From Alloacidobacterium dinghuense (GTDB taxonomy: Bacteria > Acidobacteriota > Terriglobia > Terriglobales > Acidobacteriaceae), in contig NZ_CP060394.1 in the NCBI RefSeq assembly GCF_014274465.1, positions 1,798,001-1,862,000 on the forward strand: 64,000 nucleotides of DNA, read 5' to 3'. Below the pieces are notes generated by a model. It did no database searches and was not told the origin of the DNA. It was given only the letters and a program-made list of their open reading frames with translations. Below, piece by piece: positions 35,584 to 43,000 of the stretch; position 1 is the stretch's first letter; every line of letters begins with the position of its first letter. The position numbers and the translations under genes were made by a program.

Positions 35584-37434
35584 CTAACTTGTGCTGAGCT
35601 GAGGATTGAATGCGTCGATGACGCGATTGCGGCCTGTGCGCTTTGCTTCATAGAGTGCGCGGTCGGCGGCTTCCATGAGGATGTTTGGGTCTGATCCTGG
35701 TTCGGGGACAAGCGTAGCGCAGCCAACGCTGACTGTTACGAAGCTGTGCTGGCTTCCGGCGTGTTCTGTTCCCAGGGCTTCAACTGCCTGGCGGAGACGC
35801 TGCGCCAGCTCATAGGCTCCGGCGCGGTCGGTGTCGGGAAGTACGATGGCGAATTCTTCGCCGCCAAAGCGGGCTACGGTGTCTCCAGAGCGGCGAAATA
35901 CCTGGCGCGCGGTCTCGGCGATCTGACGCAGGCAGTCATCGCCGCGGAGATGACCGTACAGATCGTTGAAGAGCTTGAAGTGGTCGACGTCGAATAAGAG
36001 CAGCGAGATGGGTGACGCGGTGCGGATGGCTCGATGCCAGTCGTGCTCGAGCGCCTCGTTAAGATGCCTGCGATTGGCGGTTCCGGTGAGCGCGTCGACG
36101 GAGGCCAGTGCTTCGAGCGCGAGGTAGGCGTCCTGCAATCGTTCTTCGGCGGCCTTGCGTTCGGCAATATTGCGCACAACATTTACATAGCCGATGGGGC
36201 CTCCGGTAATCCGGTCGCAGTAAAGGCTGATGTTGGCTTCCATCCACAGATAGGCGCCATCTTTTTTCTGGCAACGGTAGGTCAGAGACTTTGCCGGCTC
36301 TCCGCTCTTGAGGGCGTCGAGCGTCGCGGTCATGGCGGGCACGTCGTCGGGGTGGACGATGCTGTCCTGATAGGTGGTGCCCACCAACTCTTTGGGATCC
36401 CAGCCCATCATCCATTGCACAGCGGGGGAGATGTATTCGCGGCGGTGTTTGAGATCGGTGAGGACGATGATGTCGCGCGAGTTTTCTGCGAGGAGGCGAT
36501 AGAGTTGCTCGCTCTTTCGCGCCGCCTGTTCGAGCAGCCGTCGCTCATTGAGAACGACTGATACGAGAGATACGCAGAGAACAGCACTGGCAAGCAGCAC
36601 CTGAATCAGAAAGACCTGACGCTCCCAGCGGGCGTCCTGAATCATCGCCATCGGGCCCCGGCCATGGGCGGTGAAGATGACGGAGAAAACGGCGATGATA
36701 CAGATACCCAGGATGCCTGCGTTCATGCCGAGCCGTACAACGATCAAGAGCAGCGGAGGAAAGAGAATGAAAAACAACGGAAAGCTGGTGTTGTGGAAGA
36801 CAGCATAGGTGCAGATGAACATCAGCGACAACAGCCCTACGACTTCAGGAAACTGATTGCGGTCGAGCAGCGCGTAGCCGTCATTGTTGAAGAAAGAAAG
36901 AATGATGGGCGTAACAATGATGGCGCCGAGAGCATTGGACAAAAACCAGTGCACACCGAAATTTGACGGTACCCCCACATAAAAGAGCCGGTAGACGGGT
37001 GCGGCGCATACGGCAGAGATTGCCGGTGCAAGAAGGGCGCCTACCAGGCACAAGCGCGCAAGTTCGCGGGGACGGGAGAAGCGAATCGCATGTTCCGCGG
37101 TCTTGGCGAATGGATAGGCTGAAATCGCGGTTTCGAGAATGTCGCAGCCGGAGAGGGCAAAACTGACGGGAAGGGAATCACGCCCGTGGATGTGTGCTGC
37201 GACGTTTGCCGCATATCCGACGATGAAGATCAGGGGCCATCGCTCGCGCCTGTTCAGCAGAAGAACGGAAAGCAGAATGGCATTCGACCACCAGAACGCA
37301 GCTTCGCCATCGGAGCCCATGTCCGTCAGGATGCTGAGACGGGCGGTCAGGAAAACTGCGCAAAAGAGGACAACAAGAACCAGCAGATATTTCGCATCAA
37401 CGGACCAGTTTTTACCGCTACGCAGACGATTCAT
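35584..37434 (-). CDS. MASE1-PAS-GGDEF diguanylate cyclase
   Basis: A membrane-bound c-di-GMP synthase. The N-terminal 290 residues hold eight or so hydrophobic helices of the MASE1 type (starting YLLVLVVLFCAVFLTARLSI). A PAS domain follows (about 320-440: ENSRDIIVLTDLKHRREYIS... 'IVHPDDVPAM', ending RNIAERKAAEERLQ). The GGDEF domain has RFGGEEF near residue 525, an active variant; five residues upstream is RSGD, the RxxD inhibitory I-site, so product feedback is expected. There is no EAL domain. It lies 100 bases after the REC-PAS/lipoprotein pair on the same strand, suggesting one signalling unit. Confidence 0.93.
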   Translation of the reverse strand: MNRLRSGKNWSVDAKYLLVLVVLFCAVFLTARLSILTDMGSDGEAAFWWSNAILLSVLLLNRRERWPLIFIVGYAANVAAHIHGRDSLPVSFALSGCDILETAISAYPFAKTAEHAIRFSRPRELARLCLVGALLAPAISAVCAAPVYRLFYVGVPSNFGVHWFLSNALGAIIVTPIILSFFNNDGYALLDRNQFPEVVGLLSLMFICTYAVFHNTSFPLFFILFPPLLLIVVRLGMNAGILGICIIAVFSVIFTAHGRGPMAMIQDARWERQVFLIQVLLASAVLCVSLVSVVLNERRLLEQAARKSEQLYRLLAENSRDIIVLTDLKHRREYISPAVQWMMGWDPKELVGTTYQDSIVHPDDVPAMTATLDALKSGEPAKSLTYRCQKKDGAYLWMEANISLYCDRITGGPIGYVNVVRNIAERKAAEERLQDAYLALEALASVDALTGTANRRHLNEALEHDWHRAIRTASPISLLLFDVDHFKLFNDLYGHLRGDDCLRQIAETARQVFRRSGDTVARFGGEEFAIVLPDTDRAGAYELAQRLRQAVEALGTEHAGSQHSFVTVSVGCATLVPEPGSDPNILMEAADRALYEAKRTGRNRVIDAFNPQLSTS

Positions 37435-37534
37435 AGTCGCCTTCTAATGAACTAATGGCAGCGCAAAAAAACAGTCTTTCGGGGAAAAGACTCCGGCTGG
37501 AGCGGGTACGTACGGGAGCCGGAATAAGCTTAGG

Positions 37535-37888
37535 CTACCTGATTTGTGTGAGATTGGGTATCCAGGAAATGTTGCCAGACGACTCGATATTCATTTGAAG
37601 CGTACCTTGCTCGCCCTGCTGCAGGTCGGGACCGGAAGCGGTGTGCGCCTTGCCGGAAGCGTCTGTGAACTGGAGCTTGATGGGGCCCCCGCCCTGAATC
37701 TTGAAGCGATAGTGGAACTGAGCCCCGGGAGCCAGCGCGCCCACGCCAAAGCTGGCGCTCGGATAATCGACTTCGATCAGAGTGACGGGCGCTGCGCTGT
37801 TGTTTGTGATTGTCGCGGATACAAATGCCGAGCGGCATCCGGTAAATGTGAGTGAAAAAAGAAGAACCGCAGCGAAAGCCTTCCTCAT
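37535..37888 (-). CDS. Small lipoprotein coupled to the REC-PAS gene
   Basis: The ATG at 37888 overlaps the stop of the REC-PAS gene as ATGA, implying translational coupling. The 117-residue product has a lipoprotein signal (AAVLLFSLTFTGCR) and a single beta-rich domain ('VSATITNNSAAPVTLIEVDYPSASFG', then 'RFKIQGGGPIKLQFTDASG'). It is probably a periplasmic lipid-anchored protein of unknown role. I see no specific family. A longer frame upstream from 37984 is antisense-like and rejected. Confidence 0.75.
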   Translation of the reverse strand: MRKAFAAVLLFSLTFTGCRSAFVSATITNNSAAPVTLIEVDYPSASFGVGALAPGAQFHYRFKIQGGGPIKLQFTDASGKAHTASGPDLQQGEQGTLQMNIESSGNISWIPNLTQIR

Positions 37889-38685
37889 AGGATCGTTTTT
37901 CGTTCCAGAATCCGCGCGGTGAGCACTACGCCGGTCGCGTTGGTATGCAGGGTGATGGGGAAAACGAGCACGTTCCACACCCACGCTTCGCCTTTGCGGG
38001 GAAGGTTCAGCAGCCCGCGATAGGTGCGATCGATGTAGGTTTCACGCGCGACGGCAACGGTGCGGAGGATCTCGCGCCAATCCTGTGCCAAATCAGGCAT
38101 TTCGTCGAACATGTTGCGGCCGAGGAACCACTCGCGGGGACGCTCCAGCAGGCGGGCGCAGGTTTCATTCACGTACTGCCAGTTGCCTTCGACGTCGAGG
38201 ATTTCGAGCACTGAGTCATCGCCGATTGCCATGTTGATGCGCGAGTAGAAAAAATCGCGCGCGTCGACAACGACGGGCTTGCCGCGCCGTTTGGCCTCGA
38301 AGGAGCGAAGCGCGGTGACCAGATCATCGATGGAACTGTAGCCCTTGAGCAGATGCATGTCTTCCGAGCCGCCGAAGCGCCGTTCGAGGGTCGCGGACAG
38401 GATGATGATGGGAACTTCCGGGCGCTGCTTGCGCAACTTGTCGGCCACGTCGGTGCCGAACTGTCCGGCGCCGAGATGATAGTCGAGCACGGCGATGTCG
38501 ATTTCATCGAGAAGCGCCTCGGCCTCTTCAACGGTGGTCGCGGTCTCTGTGAGATAGCCGTATTTACGGAGGATTGTGGATCGCAGCAGGAGATTCTCCG
38601 GATGATCATCGAGAAGCAGCACACGAATGGGTTCAACCAGCGCCTGTGCGCTTTTCTCGGATTCCCGGCCTGTTTCGTTTTCCAT
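37885..38685 (-). CDS. Response regulator with REC and PAS domains
   Basis: The receiver domain (residues about 19-135) has the acidic pair D26-D27 (VLLLDDHP), the phospho-acceptor Asp68 (DIAVLDYHL), Thr/Ser in IIILSAT and Lys in HLLKGY. It is joined to a PAS domain ('VLEILDVEGNWQYVNETCARLLERP', 'GEAWVWNVLVFPI'). There is no DNA-binding or enzyme output domain, so it probably acts on protein partners. The cognate kinase is not visible in the window. It is followed without a gap by the lipoprotein gene and then the diguanylate cyclase. Confidence 0.85.
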   Translation of the reverse strand: MENETGRESEKSAQALVEPIRVLLLDDHPENLLLRSTILRKYGYLTETATTVEEAEALLDEIDIAVLDYHLGAGQFGTDVADKLRKQRPEVPIIILSATLERRFGGSEDMHLLKGYSSIDDLVTALRSFEAKRRGKPVVVDARDFFYSRINMAIGDDSVLEILDVEGNWQYVNETCARLLERPREWFLGRNMFDEMPDLAQDWREILRTVAVARETYIDRTYRGLLNLPRKGEAWVWNVLVFPITLHTNATGVVLTARILERKTIL

Positions 38686-38721
38686 GTTCTTTCTGAGATG
38701 CAGGTCTAAGTTGTTACGCTG

Positions 38722-39729
38722 CTATTCGCTTTCGGTTTTCCGCTTTCGCTCGAACTGCTTCAGCATCTCAGGCAGACGCGGCATGATGGCGCAGACGCGA
38801 AGCCACTGCCGGTTGTCGTATGCCGGAGATCCGCTGATGATTTTTCCAGCCTCGATATTGCCCCCGACGCCTGACTGGGCGGTTACGATGACGCGGTCAC
38901 CGATATGACAGTGGCCGGCAACTCCGACCTGTCCGGCGAGAATGGCATTGTCGCCGATGTGTGTGGAACCGGCAAGCCCTACTTGCGCACAGAGCAGAGT
39001 ATTCTCGCCGACGGAGGAGCCGTGACCGACCTGGACAAGGTTATCGATCTTAGCTCCGCGCCCGATGCGTGTCTCTCCGACGCTGGCGCGGTCGATGCAG
39101 GAATTCGCCTGTATTTCGACGTCGTCTTCGATGATGGCGGGGCCTGACTGGACGATCTTGTGCCACCTTCCGGCATCATCTTTGGCAAAGCCGTAGCCGT
39201 CGGAACCGACGACGACGCCATTTTGCAGTACGACGTTGTTTCCTACGCGGCAATCCTCGCGGACTACGGAGTGGGCGTGGGCGAAGAAATGGTCGCCAAT
39301 CCGGACATTCGGGTAGATGACAACGTGCGGGAGGATGGTGGCGTGATTTCCGATGACACAGTTTTCACTGACGACCACGTAAGCGCCGATGGATGCTCCC
39401 TTGCCGATTCTGGCTGTGGGGTGGATGACTGCGGTCGCGTGAATTTCCGACGGGTAGACGGGAGCCGGGTGAAATATCTCAATGGCACGCGCGAATGCCA
39501 GGTAAGGATTCTTGATGCGCAGGGTAGAGGCGGTGATTTCCGGAAAATCAGGGGCGACGAGGACAGCGCCCGCGGTCGTTTTTTTAGCGAGAACGGCGTA
39601 CTTGGGGTTGGCTACAAACGTAACCTGACCCGGGCCTGCTTCTTCAATGCCGGCAACTCCGGTAATCTCTGCGTCTGGCAAACCGTGGCACTCGGCGCCA
39701 AGGCGCTGCGCAAGTTCCGCTAACCTCAT
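38722..39729 (-). CDS. lpxD: UDP-3-O-acylglucosamine N-acyltransferase LpxD
   Basis: Third step of lipid A synthesis: transfers a 3-hydroxyacyl chain to UDP-3-O-acyl-glucosamine. The N-terminal UDP-binding domain (MRLAELAQRLGAECHGLPDAEITGV) and a left-handed parallel beta helix of hexapeptide repeats (IHPTARIGKGASIGAYVVV onward) are clear. NLVQVGHGSSVGENTLLCAQ contains the catalytic His (in QVGH) and the neighbouring conserved region. Length 335 is typical. It marks the organism as having an outer membrane with lipid A. The gene stands upstream of the REC-PAS gene (about 36 bases). Confidence 0.97.
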   Translation of the reverse strand: MRLAELAQRLGAECHGLPDAEITGVAGIEEAGPGQVTFVANPKYAVLAKKTTAGAVLVAPDFPEITASTLRIKNPYLAFARAIEIFHPAPVYPSEIHATAVIHPTARIGKGASIGAYVVVSENCVIGNHATILPHVVIYPNVRIGDHFFAHAHSVVREDCRVGNNVVLQNGVVVGSDGYGFAKDDAGRWHKIVQSGPAIIEDDVEIQANSCIDRASVGETRIGRGAKIDNLVQVGHGSSVGENTLLCAQVGLAGSTHIGDNAILAGQVGVAGHCHIGDRVIVTAQSGVGGNIEAGKIISGSPAYDNRQWLRVCAIMPRLPEMLKQFERKRKTESE

Positions 39730-39783
39730 GCGGCGATTGTACCTGTATCAGGGAGCGAGAGATGGAGGAGTCTGGTTCGGGCC

Positions 39784-40296
39784 CTAATTTCGAGCCAAGG
39801 GAAAGAGAGTTTCCTGCTGCGCTTCTTCGGGCTTGGCTGGCATGGAAGGCTTCTTTTTCGCCGTGGCGCCGATGACGGCGACAACTTCAAGCTCGGCGAC
39901 CGATGTACGGGGCAGCCAGACTCGCTGGGTATTGCTGCGCGTATCGGGAGGGGTGAGGAAAAAGCCGTCGGCATCGAGCAGGCTGATATTGTTCTCGGCC
40001 AATCCTTCCAGCGAGTCGCCGTCCCGGAGTTGGAGGCGGAGCCAGAGACCGTCTCCGCGGGGCCGTCCGGCATAGTTCTTACGGACGAACTTCTCAGGGT
40101 TATCCATCTCCCCCGAGTTAAAGTCACGCACGAAGCATACCCACTTAACGTCTTGAAGCGGAACGGCTAATACTTTTCCGCTCAAATCGAGGACTTCCAA
40201 AGCACCCTGATGAATGAAGTTCGCGCTGGCGACGTAGCCGGAGACCCAATCACGGGTGAACTTGCGGATGATCGCTTTTTTGCGGCTTGAGCTCAT
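39784..40296 (-). CDS. Conserved hypothetical, DUF6982-like
   Basis: A 170-residue protein starting MSSSRKKAIIRKFTRDWVSGYVASANF. Its core follows a pattern I associate with a conserved acidobacterial hypothetical: 'ALEVLDLSGKVLAVPLQDVKWVCFVRDF', 'GLWLRLQLRDGDSLEGLAENNISLLDADGFFLTPP', with a C-terminal Lys/Pro-rich tail. A PilZ- or Sm-like beta fold is possible; nothing more is claimed. It is 54 bases upstream of lpxD on the same strand. Confidence 0.6.
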   Translation of the reverse strand: MSSSRKKAIIRKFTRDWVSGYVASANFIHQGALEVLDLSGKVLAVPLQDVKWVCFVRDFNSGEMDNPEKFVRKNYAGRPRGDGLWLRLQLRDGDSLEGLAENNISLLDADGFFLTPPDTRSNTQRVWLPRTSVAELEVVAVIGATAKKKPSMPAKPEEAQQETLFPLARN

Positions 40297-40515
40297 GGTT
40301 GAGGACGACGCAGGCCAATTGTCGCACGCGGGAAAACCGATTCGCAGCGAAAATTGTGCAAACCGGTAGCCAACAGGGTTCCCATATGTTAGAGTGTTGC
40401 TTTGTGTTGCGCAACAGTCTGGCTCTAAGCCATTGCAGGGAATAGGTTTAACTGCAATGGAGGAATCAGGCGCGCGCGATTGGCTTGATTAGATTTCTTC
40501 TCAGATTGTTAAGGC

Positions 40516-42381
40516 ATGCCTGATTACATTTACCTTCTCGAAAAGCGACTCACCCCAGCCCAACAGAAAGCAATCCAACAGGTTCGTGACGCAGCCCGCG
40601 ATGCGGGAATGACGGTATTTCTTACCGGCGGCGCTGTGCGCGACCTCTCGACGGGATCGTCGGTCCGCGACCTCGATTTCACGGTCCAGGGAAATGCGAC
40701 CAAGTTAAAGAAATCATTGGAGAAGGCTGGCGCGAAGCTGTGGGGCGAGTATGAGCCTACGCGCACTCTCTTCTTCTGGTTCCCAGGCAGTGCGAGGGTC
40801 GAAGTGTCCAGTGCGCGGCGCGAGGAATACCCGAAGCCGGGCAAGCCGGTCTATCACTGGGCTCCGATTCTTGAGGATTTGCGGCGGCGCGATTTTACGG
40901 CGAACGCCATGGCGATTTCGCTCAATGAGGGGTCGTATGGGCTTTTGCTGGATCCGCTGAATGGAATGGCGGATATTGAGGCGCGGCATATCCGGCTGGT
41001 AAGTGCCTATGGATTCATTGAGGATCCTTCGCGGCTGCTGCGCGCCACCCGCCTGAAGGCGCGACTGGGCTGGGATATGGACGAACGGACCCAGGCACGG
41101 TACGAAAATGCGAAGGGTGACGCCCTGATCGATTCGATTCCGGCGCACCTTAAAGGGTATGAGCTGGAAGAGATCGGACACGAGGAAGATGGCCTGCGCG
41201 CGTTGAAGGCGCTCGAATCCGAAGGCTGGATGAAGCATATTTTTCCGGCATGGACGAGTTCGAAGGTTGACGTGCACGGGCTGGAGCATTTGCGCGAGAA
41301 CTACTATCAGTTGCTCATCCAGGGCGTTCATCCGGACATTTCCGCGGCGCAGATGGAGTTGCTGACGGCCAAGATGCTGCCGAAAGACATCTCGGCGCTC
41401 AAGAAGAGCTTTGTTCGCCCGGGATTCGTGGAGCAGTGGAACCACCTGGAAGCCGAGACCAGGGAGTTCACGAAAGTACTTACCGGCAAGGGCGCGACAA
41501 CTGCTTCGGCAACCTGGAAGCTGCTGACTTCGTATCAGCCGGAACCGATTCTGTGGCTGGCGCATACCGGCAAGGGTGCGGCAATTCAGAACAAGTTCAA
41601 AAACTTCTTTACCGTCTGGCCGGAAGCCAAGCAGAAGGTTCCCGCCGCGCTGATGCAGGAGATGCGCATCACACCCCAGATTGAGCGGTACGATGAGCTG
41701 CTGCGTGAGCTCTTCTTCAACCTGATTGATGGCAAGCTGCAGACCGATGAGGAGATGAAGGCGTTTCTTGAGCCATATTCTCCGCCCGCACCGCCCCCGC
41801 CGGTTACGATTCGCCGCTCGCGAAAGAAAGCGGCGGAGCCCAAGATCAAGTCAGAGAAGCCGTCGGATGAAGATCTCGATGAGGAAGGGATGCCGCGGAT
41901 CGAGGATATGGATCTGGAGGGTGATGATCTCGACGAGCCAGGCGATGAGGAAGAGGCTGACGAGGGAGAGGCCAAACCGGTTGCAAAGGGCAAAGCCGCG
42001 TCTGCCACTCCCGCCAAGAAAGAAGCCGAGAAGAAGGTGTCGACGCCAGCGAAGGCTGCGGCGGCTGCTCCGGCTAAGATTGCCAAGAAGGAAGCTGCGA
42101 AGCCGGCAGCCAAGGCGGTTCCGGCGAAGAGCGCTGCTCCGGTGAAGAAGGCTGCGGTTGCACCTGCTCATAATCATGCAGCGGCGCATGCAAAACCGGT
42201 GAAGAAGGCTGCGGTTCCTGAAAAGAAAGCGGCGGTGCCTGCGAAGAAACCTGTTGCGAAGAAGCCCGCACCCAAGCCTGTTGCCAAGAAGACAGCGAAA
42301 CCAACTCCCAAGCCAGCGGTGAAGAAGGCTGCTCCAAAGGCTGCCAAGCCTGCGAAGAAAGCAGCGAAGAAGAAGCGCTAA
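40516..42381 (+). CDS. CCA/poly(A)-polymerase-family nucleotidyltransferase with histone-H1-like tail
   Basis: The N-terminal 400 residues are a class II tRNA nucleotidyltransferase/poly(A) polymerase: LTGGAVRDLSTG at 37-46, the catalytic Asp52 and Asp54 in RDLDF, the RRRDFTANAMA motif, and IRLVSAYGFIEDPSRLLRATR in the neck region. A helical body continues to about residue 410. From about 425 to 621 the protein changes abruptly to a low-complexity acidic stretch (DEEEADEGE) followed by a long Lys/Ala/Pro tail with repeated (P)AKKA and APVKKA units, like bacterial histone-H1-like proteins. This tail is unusual for the family. No metal-site HD domain is seen. Confidence 0.85.
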   Translation: MPDYIYLLEKRLTPAQQKAIQQVRDAARDAGMTVFLTGGAVRDLSTGSSVRDLDFTVQGNATKLKKSLEKAGAKLWGEYEPTRTLFFWFPGSARVEVSSARREEYPKPGKPVYHWAPILEDLRRRDFTANAMAISLNEGSYGLLLDPLNGMADIEARHIRLVSAYGFIEDPSRLLRATRLKARLGWDMDERTQARYENAKGDALIDSIPAHLKGYELEEIGHEEDGLRALKALESEGWMKHIFPAWTSSKVDVHGLEHLRENYYQLLIQGVHPDISAAQMELLTAKMLPKDISALKKSFVRPGFVEQWNHLEAETREFTKVLTGKGATTASATWKLLTSYQPEPILWLAHTGKGAAIQNKFKNFFTVWPEAKQKVPAALMQEMRITPQIERYDELLRELFFNLIDGKLQTDEEMKAFLEPYSPPAPPPPVTIRRSRKKAAEPKIKSEKPSDEDLDEEGMPRIEDMDLEGDDLDEPGDEEEADEGEAKPVAKGKAASATPAKKEAEKKVSTPAKAAAAAPAKIAKKEAAKPAAKAVPAKSAAPVKKAAVAPAHNHAAAHAKPVKKAAVPEKKAAVPAKKPVAKKPAPKPVAKKTAKPTPKPAVKKAAPKAAKPAKKAAKKKR

Positions 42382-42483
42382 CCATAGATTCTTTTCGCCA
42401 GCGCCATGCTACTGTCGTGAGCCGATAGTCTGGCGCGCGGTTTTGTTGTTGTGCTGAGTTCTTTTCCTAGCGTGGCGATGCGT

Positions 42484-42963
42484 TCAATACTCAATCTTTG
42501 TCGTGCTATCTGCCCATGCCTGAAAGCTTTCCCATGCTTCTTCGCGGAGAAGCTCATGCTCGGGGATGATGCGCTGCGTACGCGGCAGAGCTAACTGCTG
42601 ATAGAGGAAGAAGTCGGCAAAATTGATGCGGTCGGCATCTTCGGCGCGGTTGCCGTAGTAGATGCTCCTGATATGTGCCCAGTACGAGGCGGCCCAGCAC
42701 ATGGGGCAGGGCTCGCAACTGGTGTAGAGATCGCACTCGCTTAAATCAAAGGTGTCGAGATTTCGGCAGGCGTCGCGGATTGCATTCACTTCGGCGTGCG
42801 CAGTGGCGTCGTTTGTGGCGGTGACCGTGTTCACACCTTCGCCGACGATCCTGCCGTCCTTGACGATGACGGCGCCGAACGGGCCTCCCGCGTTGGTGCG
42901 GACGTTTTCTGTTGCGAGCGCGATGGCCCGGCGCATGAATTCTTGATCGAGATCAGTTGCCAT
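42484..42963 (-). CDS. Nucleoside deaminase (guanine-deaminase-like)
   Basis: A zinc-dependent hydrolytic deaminase of the cytidine-deaminase fold. The catalytic set is complete: His56-x-Glu58 in TAHAEVNAI, and Cys86/Cys89 in PCPMC within CEPCPMCWAA. The 'HIRSIYYGNRAEDADRINFADFF' segment and the length (159) favour the GuaD-type guanine deaminases over tRNA adenosine deaminases. It would act on purine bases in the cytoplasm. Its ATG follows ADOP permease 2 by 37 bases, so it may be the last gene of that operon. Confidence 0.85.
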   Translation of the reverse strand: MATDLDQEFMRRAIALATENVRTNAGGPFGAVIVKDGRIVGEGVNTVTATNDATAHAEVNAIRDACRNLDTFDLSECDLYTSCEPCPMCWAASYWAHIRSIYYGNRAEDADRINFADFFLYQQLALPRTQRIIPEHELLREEAWESFQAWADSTTKIEY

Positions 42964-43000
42964 ACTGTTTCGGAAAAACCGTAATCAGTATGGCACGGGT

